Assembly (NCBI GenBank): GCA_904398645.1
Contig: CAJFPH010000084.1
Coordinates: 1-27,545 of the forward strand
DNA length: 27,545 nucleotides
Direction: 5' to 3'
Source of the DNA: Allobutyricicoccus pentlandensis
GTDB lineage: Bacteria; Bacillota; Clostridia; Oscillospirales; QAMX01
Part shown: positions 6,762-13,585 of the stretch, one piece after another
Position numbering within the stretch: position 1 is the stretch's first letter
Layout: each line of letters starts with the position of its first letter
Notes under the pieces: generated by a model
What the model saw: only the letters and a program-made list of their open reading frames with translations
What the model was told of the DNA's origin: nothing
Databases searched by the model: none
Made by a program: the position numbers and the translations under genes

Positions 6762-7946
6762 ATGAACTATCTTCTAAAAAAATCATTCCAGAGATTTTGG
6801 AAGAACCGTAAAAAATATGCCTTTATCATTTTGCAGCTTACAGCAGGCACCTGTATGATGGCTTTAGCATTCCATATCCGATTTTCTTTCCAGGAGCAGT
6901 TCAGAACGTTTCAAAAAGAAATTGACAGTCAGTATATCAATATTATGGCGAATGATAAAGGTGGAGAAACAGAACCGCTGACTTTCTCAGACTATACATA
7001 TATCAGGGAGCATTTAAACCCGGATGGAAACGGCATGGCTTACTATAAGGAATGCCTTTTAAGTGATATGCAAATTAATGTGTTATTCGTCGACGAGGCA
7101 TTTTATTCTATTGTCATGAGTGCGCAGGGATATGAAGCGGGCGCAGCTTACATTGGGGAAAACGCCAGGCAGAAGCTTAATTCCGTATTGGGCTCAAAGA
7201 ATGAATTTTCTTACTATGATAAATCGGTTGAGACATTGTTCGGCGTACCCATTTCATCATTAACACCACTGAATACCATCACGTATTCATCAAAAGCATT
7301 GTTAACAGATGCACAATTTGCAGTTGTGGAAGGAAGTTGTACATTTGAAGATTATCTTATCTTTCCGATTTCAGTATATGAGGAATCGGGAATAGGGTGT
7401 AGAGGCTGGAATAATCTTGTGCTCTCCCTAACGGGTGCCAACATGGAAAGCCTGCAAAAACAGATTCACTCCGTGACAGCGTACTTGACAACGCAGTACG
7501 AGGACGAGAGTTTCGTGGTCAATAACTTTTATACCTATACGGAGCAACAACTTAATCGAAACGTCCATCTGGCTGAACTGTTAAACTTCATCTCAATATT
7601 TATATTGGTCATTGTTGTGTTCGGATTTACGGGTTTACTGCTGATTCTGCTCAATAAGCGCAGGCGTGAATTTTCTATCATACGGATGTGTGGTGCGACC
7701 AGCCGTCAAATTACCTGGGAGGTCTTTTTTGAAATTCTATATGTCGTCCTTTTCGGCGTATTGCTCGGGAATCTTCTAAGTCTACCGTTCTTACCTCTTT
7801 TTGACAACATGACAGGTATGGCGTTTCATATCGAAACATTGCTGTTGTGCCTGGCAGGAGGTCTATTCATAAGCGTATTCGTTTGTATGATAGCGCTGCA
7901 TAAAGTAAGACGTTTGTCCCCTGTTGTCGTCTTAAAGGATTTGTAA
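6762..7946 (+). CDS. ABC transporter permease, FtsX/MacB class (second)
   Basis: 394 residues with the same plan as its neighbour: an N-terminal helix (about 18-38), a long external domain, and three C-terminal helices with the coupling segment RRREFSIIRMCGATSRQI. It ends PVVVLKDL, nearly the same tail as the first permease. Sequence identity between the two is low outside these parts, so this is an old duplication or a heterodimeric pair. The gap to the upstream gene is 19 bases and contains GGGGAGG. Substrate unknown; the operon has no linked sensor kinase, response regulator or precursor peptide in the window. Confidence 0.88.
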   Translation: MNYLLKKSFQRFWKNRKKYAFIILQLTAGTCMMALAFHIRFSFQEQFRTFQKEIDSQYINIMANDKGGETEPLTFSDYTYIREHLNPDGNGMAYYKECLLSDMQINVLFVDEAFYSIVMSAQGYEAGAAYIGENARQKLNSVLGSKNEFSYYDKSVETLFGVPISSLTPLNTITYSSKALLTDAQFAVVEGSCTFEDYLIFPISVYEESGIGCRGWNNLVLSLTGANMESLQKQIHSVTAYLTTQYEDESFVVNNFYTYTEQQLNRNVHLAELLNFISIFILVIVVFGFTGLLLILLNKRRREFSIIRMCGATSRQITWEVFFEILYVVLFGVLLGNLLSLPFLPLFDNMTGMAFHIETLLLCLAGGLFISVFVCMIALHKVRRLSPVVVLKDL

Positions 7947-7962
7947 AAGAAGGAAAAGTATC

Positions 7963-8622
7963 ATGATTCGTTTAAAAAATGTGAGTAAAGTTTATGGATA
8001 CGGCGAGAATCGACTATATGCAGTAAATCGTGTTTCACTTGAAATAGCCAAAGGCGAATTCTTGATGATCATGGGACGTTCCGGATGTGGAAAGTCTACA
8101 TTGCTGAATATTTTAGGATGCATCGATACCTTTGACGAAGGTGAATACTTTTTTTTCGGCACAGATATTCGTTCTCTAACCCCCAATAAACTGGCAAAGC
8201 TCCGTAGAGATACAATTGGGTACATCTATCAGTCCTACAATTTAATTGATGAACTCAACTGCCTGAATAACGTAGAACTTGTACAGGGATATGCAGGCAT
8301 TTCCTCAAAGGAACGCCGAAAAAACGCACAGGAGCTGCTAAAGAGAGCCGGATTAATGGAAAAGGCAAAGGCGTATCCGCAGCAGCTATCTGGCGGACAG
8401 CAACAGAGAGTCGCGATCGCACGCGCTATATCGAACCGTCCGGCATTACTGTTAGCAGATGAGCCGACTGGAAATCTGGATTCCGGTACGGGAATCCAGG
8501 TGATGGAGCTGTTAAGGCGGCTAAATCACGAAGGCATTACAATCGTTATGGTTACACATGATAAAGAGTTAACGTCTTATGCTACTCGCGTTATCCATAT
8601 GAGTGACGGCAGATTGATATAA
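7963..8622 (+). CDS. ABC transporter ATP-binding protein (MacB/LolD class)
   Basis: 219 residues, a complete nucleotide-binding domain. Walker A is GRSGCGKST (38-46), the Q-loop Gln90, the signature LSGGQ (142-146), Walker B LLLADE (162-167), the D-loop GNLDS and the switch His199. It has the short form typical of partners of FtsX-type permeases, energising the two proteins encoded just upstream. AGAAGGA lies before the start, 16 bases after the previous stop. The stop codon overlaps a perfect TATAAT that I read as the promoter of a downstream noncoding RNA. The operon as a whole looks AT-richer than its surroundings. Confidence 0.93.
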   Translation: MIRLKNVSKVYGYGENRLYAVNRVSLEIAKGEFLMIMGRSGCGKSTLLNILGCIDTFDEGEYFFFGTDIRSLTPNKLAKLRRDTIGYIYQSYNLIDELNCLNNVELVQGYAGISSKERRKNAQELLKRAGLMEKAKAYPQQLSGGQQQRVAIARAISNRPALLLADEPTGNLDSGTGIQVMELLRRLNHEGITIVMVTHDKELTSYATRVIHMSDGRLI

Positions 8623-8623
8623 T
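8615..8623 (+). promoter_or_regulatory. Extended -10 promoter of the noncoding RNA
   Basis: TGATATAAT, a consensus extended -10, lies across the stop codon of the ABC ATPase gene. There is no good -35, as is usual for this promoter class. Transcription would begin near 8630. Confidence 0.5.
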
Positions 8624-8629
8624 GGTTCC

Positions 8630-8881
8630 GGCAATACTGCAAATTTAGGGAGTTGCGCATAACGGATTTCCAGAGGCCCTTGGGTCAACATTCACAAGTG
8701 ATGTCCCGCCGGGTCATGCGGGAAGAGTTCATCACGTCGGATTTTGCGTTGCCTTGCAAGGTAAACAGCTGCGCATCCGTGGGTCATTAGGTTATGATGG
8801 AAAATGAGATGCAGCGTATCTTTGCCGCCGCAGAAAACAGCGGGACAGCAAAAACAGCGCCGTTTTATACGGCGCTGTTTA
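8630..8881 (+). ncRNA. Candidate structured noncoding RNA (possibly raiA-like)
   Basis: A stretch of about 250 bases without a convincing ORF but rich in structure. GTTGCGCAT (8652-8660) can pair with ATGCAGC (8809-8815) to close the domain. GTGATG-TCCCGC (8698-8709) pairs with GCGGGA (8718-8723) and, past the unpaired AGAGTT, with CATCAC (8730-8735). TTGCCTT/AAGGTAA forms another self-complementary patch. The motif GGGTCA occurs three times, in apparent loops or joints. The unit has its own extended -10 promoter at 8615 and ends in an 11-bp hairpin at 8852-8880. Size, stand-alone setting and the GCCGGGTCATGCGGGAAGAG hairpin remind me of the raiA RNA of Firmicutes, but I name that from memory. 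It could instead be an unnamed class. No riboswitch, 6S, tmRNA, SRP or RNase P signature is visible. Confidence 0.5.
8852..8880 (+). terminator. Hairpin terminator of the noncoding RNA
   Basis: AAACAGCGCCG / CGGCGCTGTTT, 11 bp with a 7-base loop. The T tract is short on the plus strand (TTTACAT) and longer on the minus strand (TTTTTGC), so it may act both ways. Confidence 0.6.
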
Positions 8882-8935
8882 CATATTGTCGAAGAAGTTA
8901 TTTGTGGAATATATTAATTTTAGCTGTTTACTATT

Positions 8936-8983
8936 AAAAAGTTCTCGAATATGTACGACACGTACTTATTCGAGAACTTTTTT
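8936..8983 (-). terminator. Terminator of the tRNA cluster
   Basis: A long hairpin: a perfect 16-bp stem beginning AAAAAGTTCTCGAATA, one mismatch, then GTACG-ACA-CGTAC. It begins at the last base of the tRNA-Val CCA end and supplies the T run in both directions, so it also closes off the plus-strand region. Confidence 0.8.
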
Positions 8984-9059
8984 GGTGGAGACTACTGAAC
9001 TCGAATCAGTGACCTCCTGCGTGTGAAGCAGGCGCTCTAACCAACTGAGCTAAGCCTCC
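8983..9059 (-). tRNA. tRNA-Val (anticodon CAC)
   Basis: 77 bases including an encoded CCA. The acceptor stem GGAGGCT/AGTCTCC has one G-T pair. The D arm is GCTCAGTTGGTTAGAGC. The anticodon stem CCTGC/GCAGG holds the loop TTCACAC, so the anticodon is CAC, reading GUG. The T arm contains TTCGAGT. It is last of three genes in a minus-strand cluster, 9 bases from tRNA-Glu. Confidence 0.93.
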
Positions 9060-9068
9060 ATATAAAAA

Positions 9069-9143
9069 TGGTGACCCGGACGAGAATCGAACTCGTGTTA
9101 CCGCCGTGAAAGGGCGGTGTCTTAACCGCTTGACCACCGGGCC
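9069..9143 (-). tRNA. tRNA-Glu (anticodon TTC)
   Basis: 75 bases with encoded CCA. The acceptor GGCCCGG pairs with CCGGGTC. The anticodon stem CCGCC/GGCGG holds the loop CTTTCAC, giving anticodon TTC. The T loop contains TTCGATT. It is the middle gene of the cluster. Confidence 0.94.
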
Positions 9144-9152
9144 ACATTTTAT

Positions 9153-9190
9153 AGACCGGAAGCAGAGGAAGAAACCTCTGCCTTCGGTGC
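9153..9190. repeat. Hairpin in the spacer between tRNA-Glu and tRNA-Met
   Basis: ACCG..GCAGAGG and CCTCTGC..CGGT arms with a small internal loop around AAGAAA. It occupies nearly the whole 48-base spacer. It could be a processing signal of the precursor; no function is shown. Confidence 0.4.
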
Positions 9191-9191
9191 T

Positions 9192-9268
9192 TGGTAGCGG
9201 CAGTCGGATTTGAACCAACGACCTGCCGGGTATGAACCGGATGCTCTAGCCAACTGAGCTATACCGCC
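9192..9268 (-). tRNA. tRNA-Met (anticodon CAT, elongator type)
   Basis: 77 bases with encoded CCA. The acceptor GGCGGTA pairs with TGCCGCT through a G-T first pair. The anticodon loop TTCATAC gives CAT. The first anticodon-stem pair is a mismatch (T-C). The body resembles elongator tRNA-Met of Firmicutes rather than the initiator, which would have an unpaired 1-72 position. It is first of the three tRNA genes. Confidence 0.9.
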
Positions 9269-9288
9269 ACAAAACATTTTTAACTGAG

Positions 9289-9313
9289 AACAGCTTATAT
9301 AGTATAAGCTGTT
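9289..9313. repeat. Perfect palindrome over the tRNA promoter -10
   Basis: AACAGCTTATA-TAG-TATAAGCTGTT, an 11-bp perfect inverted repeat with a 3-base centre. It contains the -10 hexamer of the tRNA promoter, and a T tract follows on the plus strand. It may be an operator, or a plus-strand terminator for read-through. Confidence 0.65.
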
Positions 9314-9329
9314 TTTTTCTTTTTGTCAA
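9301..9329 (-). promoter_or_regulatory. Promoter of the tRNA cluster
   Basis: On the minus strand TTGACA (9329-9324), a 17-bp spacer and TATACT (9306-9301), ending about 32 bases before the tRNA-Met 5' end. Confidence 0.8.
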
Positions 9330-9354
9330 GATCTTTTTTTGCATTTGCCCCCAG

Positions 9355-9413
9355 GATTCTGCACAAAATTATAACGCCCCATTACATAGATTTTGCCTTG
9401 CGCAGATTCTGCA
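9355..9413. repeat. Direct repeat GATTCTGCA, two copies
   Basis: GATTCTGCA occurs at 9355-9363 and 9405-9413, exactly 50 bases apart. The second copy is inside the DUF1538 promoter spacer and partly forms the dyad GCAGA-T-TCTGC. Possible regulator sites. Confidence 0.35.
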
Positions 9414-9426
9414 AATATAGTATAAT
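9398..9426 (+). promoter_or_regulatory. Promoter of the DUF1538/P-II operon
   Basis: TTGCGC at 9398-9403, a 17-bp spacer and a perfect TATAAT at 9421-9426. The spacer contains the dyad GCAGA-T-TCTGC. The leader to the TTG start is about 70 bases and holds a second ribosome-site-like run (GGGGGGTG at 9453-9460) with no usable ATG after it. Confidence 0.65.
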
Positions 9427-9503
9427 ATTTTTATAAAGAAATCATAAAGAACGGGGGGTGACATTACATTTTTCGGCATTTTTAAGAAAGGTGGGAGAAA
9501 TAT

Positions 9504-11063
9504 TTGTTAAAAAGTCTGCGGCATAAACTTGCCGAATCCGTGTCCTCCGTATTACCAATCACACTGATTGTGTTGATACTGAGTTTTACCATCATACCGC
9601 TTCCGGTCGATATCATGCTGACGTTTATTATCGGCGCCGTCATGCTGGTTGCCGGTATGAGCCTCTTTTCAGCGGGAGTTGAAATGGCGATGAACCCGAT
9701 GGGGGAAGCAATTGGCTCCGATATGACGAAAACGCGCCGCGTATGGCTTGTTCTGCTTATCTGCTTTCTGATCGGCGTGATTATTACGATTGCAGAGCCG
9801 GATCTGCAGGTGCTTGCCGAACAGGTTTCTTCGATTCCGAATATGGTGCTTATCATTACGATTGCCATAGGAGTCGGCATCTTCCTTGTCATCGCAGTAT
9901 TACGTATTCTATTCCATATTCCCTTGAGATACATGCTTCTGGGGTTTTATCTGCTGGTTTTTCTTGTGTCTGCCTTTGCGCCAAGTAATTTCGTCCCATT
10001 GTCGTTTGACTCCGGCGGCGTCACAACCGGACCTATTACGGTGCCCTTCATCCTGGCGCTCGGCGTCGGTATTGCGACAATACGCGGTGACCGCGGCAGC
10101 CAAGATGACTCTTTTGGCCTGGTCGCGTTATGCAGCATTGGCCCAATCCTGACGGTATTGTTGTTAGGAATATTCTATAAACCGTCCGGCGCAGATTATT
10201 CCTCGACTTATCTCATCAGCGCTCTGGATACAAAAGAAATCGCAGTATTTTTCCTGCAGGAGCTCCCGGACTATATCGTTGAGGTAGCCACTTCTCTCCT
10301 GCCCATTGTCGTAGTGTTTATCGTATATAACCTGATTTCGCGGCGCTTCCGCAGCCGGCGTTTGGTTCGTGTTTCGGCGGGCTTTATCTACGGATATGTT
10401 GGCCTGGTGCTCTTTTTGACAGGAGCAAACGTGGGTTTCGTGCCAGCGGGGTCTTATATTGGCGCCGCTTTGGGAAGTTCGTCGTACCGCTTCCTTCTGA
10501 TTCCGCTTGCCATGCTGATCGGCTACTTTGTCGTCATTGCCGAACCGTCCGTGCAGGTGTTGAACAAGCAGGTGGAAGAAATTACAAACGGTGCTGTCTC
10601 ACAGCGTGCCATGAACTTGAGTTTGTCTATTGGTGTAGCAATTTCTGCAGGACTCGGCATGATCCGTGTCGTGACCGGCATAAATATTTACTGGATTCTG
10701 ATACCCGGATATACCATTGCGATCGCGTTAAGTTTCTTTGTTCCTAAATTGTTCACCGGTATTGCGTTTGACTCCGGCGGTGTTGCCAGCGGCCCGATGA
10801 CGACGACTTTTTTGCTACCGTTTACCATGGGCGCCTGCGAGGCACTTGGCGGCAATATTCTGACAGATGCATTCGGCGTCGTCGCTATGGTTGCCATGAC
10901 GCCCCTTCTCACCATTCAGATTTTGGGATTGTTTTCACGGCTCAAAGCCGATCGCCTTACGGCAGTACGTATGGCGGCGGAAAGTTTGCCTGACGACATT
11001 ATAGATTACGAAGCGCTTCCGCTGCAAACAGAACTTCCTGAGGAGGTGGGTACTCGTGGCTGA
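9504..11063 (+). CDS. DUF1538 membrane protein, two-repeat putative transporter
   Basis: 519 residues and about twelve hydrophobic segments. The protein is an internal duplication. IAEPDLQVL (96-104) recurs as IAEPSVQVL (345-353). FDSGGVTTGP (168-177) recurs as FDSGGVASGP (422-431). DDSFGLVALCSIGP (201-214) recurs as TDAFGVVAMVAMTP (454-467). Conserved Asp, Glu, Ser and Gly-rich breaks inside membrane segments, present once per repeat, are typical of transporters with a substrate or ion site between two pseudo-symmetric halves. I recognise the family as DUF1538; the substrate is unknown. The start is TTG at 9504, with AAAGGTGGGAG before it. The stop overlaps the start of the P-II-like gene by 8 bases. 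Confidence 0.85.
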   Translation: MLKSLRHKLAESVSSVLPITLIVLILSFTIIPLPVDIMLTFIIGAVMLVAGMSLFSAGVEMAMNPMGEAIGSDMTKTRRVWLVLLICFLIGVIITIAEPDLQVLAEQVSSIPNMVLIITIAIGVGIFLVIAVLRILFHIPLRYMLLGFYLLVFLVSAFAPSNFVPLSFDSGGVTTGPITVPFILALGVGIATIRGDRGSQDDSFGLVALCSIGPILTVLLLGIFYKPSGADYSSTYLISALDTKEIAVFFLQELPDYIVEVATSLLPIVVVFIVYNLISRRFRSRRLVRVSAGFIYGYVGLVLFLTGANVGFVPAGSYIGAALGSSSYRFLLIPLAMLIGYFVVIAEPSVQVLNKQVEEITNGAVSQRAMNLSLSIGVAISAGLGMIRVVTGINIYWILIPGYTIAIALSFFVPKLFTGIAFDSGGVASGPMTTTFLLPFTMGACEALGGNILTDAFGVVAMVAMTPLLTIQILGLFSRLKADRLTAVRMAAESLPDDIIDYEALPLQTELPEEVGTRG

Positions 11064-11778
11064 ACACGCAAGTTCTCCCGTTAAAATGCTTGTGTCAATT
11101 GTAGACCGTGGCCGCGGTGCAAGCCTTACCGCATACTATAATAAAAAATACCCACACACCAGCTTTCTCGCTATGGGAGTCGGTACGGCGAGCACAGCCA
11201 TTATGGATATGCTGGGACTTGACAGCGCTGATAAAGACGTAATCTTTTCTTTTGTCAACGCCGACTATCTTTCTGACATGCTGAATGAAATCAGCGGACG
11301 CAAATTCATGAAATTTTCAGGGCGTGGTATTGCCTTTACGATACGGCTTACGGGCATCAGCAGCCTTCTGCACGCTGCCCTGATGCAAAGCGGCGACATT
11401 CCCACGCCTCTGCTTTCAGATGAGGCAGGGGCAACATCTGCCGGAAAGGAGAATACAAACAAAATGACAATTGACAACGACTACAGTCTGATTTTAGCCG
11501 TTGCGGAGCCCGGGTATACGGAGCAAATCATGGAGGTGGCTCGTGACGCAGGGGCAACAGGCGGTACGGTTATGCACGCACGTGGCGTTGGCCATGGCGC
11601 AGCGGAACATTTTCTTTCCCTGACCATACAGCCGGAAAAAGAAATTATTTCCATTCTCACGCAGTCCGACAAACGCATGCCCATTATGCGCGCCATCAAT
11701 GAAAAGTTTGGGCTGCGAAGCGAGGCAAAAGCCATGATTCTCTCTCTTCCAGTTGAAGATTTGGTTCAAGTTCACTGA
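11056..11778 (+). CDS. Tandem P-II-like signalling protein
   Basis: 240 residues that read as two P-II (GlnB-like) domains in a row. The C-terminal one is clearer: the strand YSLILAVAEPGYTEQIMEVA, then GATGGTVMHARGVGHG where P-II proteins have the GxTVxxxxGxG turn before the T-loop, then EKEIISILTQSDKRMPIM and the closing strand AKAMILSLPVEDLVQVH, very like the P-II end FVLPVEDVVRI. The N-terminal half (KMLVSIVDRGRG to TGISSLL) has a similar layout but is more divergent. The classical uridylylated T-loop Tyr is not seen. It starts at a GTG inside the last codons of the DUF1538 gene with GAGGAGG upstream, so the two are translated together. It is likely the ligand-responsive regulator of that transporter. 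Confidence 0.8.
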   Translation: MAEHASSPVKMLVSIVDRGRGASLTAYYNKKYPHTSFLAMGVGTASTAIMDMLGLDSADKDVIFSFVNADYLSDMLNEISGRKFMKFSGRGIAFTIRLTGISSLLHAALMQSGDIPTPLLSDEAGATSAGKENTNKMTIDNDYSLILAVAEPGYTEQIMEVARDAGATGGTVMHARGVGHGAAEHFLSLTIQPEKEIISILTQSDKRMPIMRAINEKFGLRSEAKAMILSLPVEDLVQVH

Positions 11779-11794
11779 TATCATTTTCTAATGA

Positions 11795-11840
11795 TAAAAG
11801 CGCATCGTTCCCGCTTTTACGGGTAAACGATGCGCTTTTA
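11795..11840. terminator. Bidirectional terminator between convergent genes
   Basis: A perfect 15-bp stem TAAAAGCGCATCGTT and its complement, with an inner CCCG/CGGG stem. T-rich ends lie on both sides. It serves the P-II-like gene and the convergent xylanase gene. Confidence 0.85.
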
Positions 11841-11861
11841 GGCCATATGAAGAGCAAACAC

Positions 11862-13091
11862 TTAAATGATGAACGTATAAACGCCGTCAAGCTGGCCTTT
11901 GCGGAGCGCCAGATCGGCTTCGTTTCCACAGCAACTTAGATGGTAATCTCCGCGATACCCTTCCACTATGGCCTCGCCGTTGGCGTCAGTTACCGCCTCG
12001 CCGCGTGTCCACCACTCTCCTTTGACGAGTTCCATAATCGCATCATAAACAGGCTTAATCGAATTATCCTCACGGATAAAGCCCGCCGGTGCGCCAAGCC
12101 ATCCTCCATCGACAAAATTCCAGGACACCGCATTCTCAACCTGCGGATGTGCAAAAAGGATCTCATACATTTCGACGGTTTCACGTGCCTGACGATCCTC
12201 AAATTCCGGCGTCGACGGCCACTTGTCAATCTGATAATCGTTCAAATCCTCAATCTCCGGCGGCATAATATGGCCAGATGTCAGCGTGTTCTCCGTGAAA
12301 TGGAGCGGAAGGCCAAAATGGTCAAAACGAGCCAGAACTTCATAGAGTTTCTCGGCGCCCCAATACCCCTGATGCTGGTGGGACTGGATTCCAATCACAT
12401 CAATCGGCACGCCGGAATTCAGGCAGCCGTCGATCAGGATTTCATAGTTTGTCGAAGTATTAAAATCATTGATGAGCAATGTGGCGTTTGGGTTTGTTTC
12501 ATGTGCCGCAGCAAAAACACGCTTGACAAGCTCAACTCGGCCAAGCTGCTTGCAAATGCGGGTCACGGCATTATCATATTTATCGAAGATCGGCATAATC
12601 ACGACCTCGTTGATAACGTCCCACATATCTATTACGCCCTCGAAATAGCCCACGTCGCGGCGGATACGAGCGAGCTGGCGTTGCAAAATCTCATCATTGG
12701 AGTACTGCATAAGCCAGTCGGCACAAACTGTATGCCAGCACAGTGGATGCCCCTTTAACGTAATGCCACGAGCTTTCAGCCACTTCGCGGCCTGCAGGGT
12801 TTCCCAAGTCATTGGCTTTCCCTCTTCCGGCTCGAAACGGCCCCAGTAAAACGGGAATGTCGTATTATTAAAGAGCTTTGACCAGATCTCAATCCGCTCT
12901 TCAATTTTCGCTTTCTCGGCGCCTTCCAACTGACCGTTTACATACGGAATGGTTTCTCGAATAGCAGAGCCCCACAGGAACTCATGATTTGTCATCTCAA
13001 ATGTTACAGGTTTCCCAACCACAGGGGAACCATCTTTCCGCAGCACGCGTACGGTTTTTTTGCCCAGGCGATGGGAATAGTCTCTTTTCAT
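11862..13091 (-). CDS. GH10 endo-1,4-beta-xylanase, intracellular
   Basis: 409 residues. The GH10 barrel is shown by KGHPLCWH (113-120), the acid/base in WDVINE (Glu162), IGIQSHQH and the nucleophile in HFTEN (Glu267, usually ITELD). It cleaves beta-1,4-xylosyl links. An N-terminal beta-rich piece (about 10-40, VRVLRKDGSPVVGKPVTFE) and a C-terminal one (about 350-409, GEAIVEGYRGDYHLSC) flank the barrel and probably form one small beta-sandwich. There is no signal peptide, so it should act in the cytosol on imported xylo-oligosaccharides. GGAGAGG precedes the ATG. It is a single-gene unit with its own promoter, not in the GH43-GH95 operon but probably in the same pathway. Confidence 0.92.
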   Translation of the reverse strand: MKRDYSHRLGKKTVRVLRKDGSPVVGKPVTFEMTNHEFLWGSAIRETIPYVNGQLEGAEKAKIEERIEIWSKLFNNTTFPFYWGRFEPEEGKPMTWETLQAAKWLKARGITLKGHPLCWHTVCADWLMQYSNDEILQRQLARIRRDVGYFEGVIDMWDVINEVVIMPIFDKYDNAVTRICKQLGRVELVKRVFAAAHETNPNATLLINDFNTSTNYEILIDGCLNSGVPIDVIGIQSHQHQGYWGAEKLYEVLARFDHFGLPLHFTENTLTSGHIMPPEIEDLNDYQIDKWPSTPEFEDRQARETVEMYEILFAHPQVENAVSWNFVDGGWLGAPAGFIREDNSIKPVYDAIMELVKGEWWTRGEAVTDANGEAIVEGYRGDYHLSCCGNEADLALRKGQLDGVYTFII

Positions 13092-13148
13092 GTCGCTACC
13101 TCTCCAGTCATTTGCATAACATTGTATAGAGCAGTTAAGCTAAGAATA

Positions 13149-13177
13149 ACCTTATCATATTTATAAAGCGCTGTCAA
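13149..13177 (-). promoter_or_regulatory. Promoter of the xylanase gene
   Basis: On the minus strand TTGACA (13177-13172), a 17-bp spacer and TAAGGT (13154-13149). The consensus -35 with a poor -10 leaves room for regulation. Confidence 0.55.
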
Positions 13178-13265
13178 CTTGAAAAGCAGGCATCCCCCAC
13201 AATTCATGTATGGAAAGCAATCTCCAGGGGAAAACTGATTTCAACCAGACGATGCGAGGTGTACT

Positions 13266-13418
13266 ATGTCCTATGTCAGCCCAAAAATTCAGGAAAAGCT
13301 TGAATCACTGGAACCGGAATTGAGAGAAGAAATTCTTTCCCGCAATGTACGTTTAGAAACATTGGGCGATCTGATCGCCGTTCTGGAAAAAATCGTTGCA
13401 GAGGGAGAAAGTCGTTAA
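13266..13418 (+). CDS. Small conserved-looking 50-residue protein
   Basis: A 50-codon ORF below the usual calling size. It starts MSYVSPKIQEKLESLEPEL and continues as an acidic amphipathic helix to EGESR. Support for it being real: GAGGTG 5 bases before the ATG, coherent coding composition without rare runs, and a strong terminator overlapping its stop. It has no Cys, no signal peptide and no membrane segment. The sequence looks like a two-helix cytosolic peptide; similar small proteins occur in Ruminococcaceae as far as I recall, with unknown role. It is divergent from the xylanase gene and upstream of the MATE gene, but insulated from the latter by the terminator. I did not find a clear promoter. 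Confidence 0.65.
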   Translation: MSYVSPKIQEKLESLEPELREEILSRNVRLETLGDLIAVLEKIVAEGESR

Positions 13419-13472
13419 CAAAGCGCCGGGGTATGACGTTTCACTGATGTCATACTCCGGCGCTTTGTTAAC
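13414..13472 (+). terminator. 59-base inverted repeat overlapping the small gene's stop
   Basis: A 16-bp perfect outer stem (GTTAACAAAGCGCCGG), one mismatch, then a 7-bp stem GTATGAC/GTCATAC with an 11-base loop. The stop codon TAA lies inside the 5' arm. Confidence 0.75.
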
Positions 13473-13514
13473 GCATCTACGAATAACTCCTTTCAGAAAA
13501 ACTAGACTTAGCAA

Positions 13515-13543
13515 TTGTACCAGGGCGAAAAACATGTTATACT
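13515..13543 (+). promoter_or_regulatory. Promoter of the MATE gene
   Basis: TTGTAC at 13515-13520, a 17-bp spacer and TATACT at 13538-13543, about 40 bases before the start codon. Confidence 0.65.
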
Positions 13544-13585
13544 TTTGTGTATGCGCTTTGTAATGCCTACAGAAGAGGTGTGTCT

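Noticed and set aside
8794..8937. A 47-codon ORF starting MMENEMQRIF at the end of the RNA candidate
   Set aside because: It reads straight through the 8852-8880 terminator hairpin and lacks a properly spaced ribosome site.
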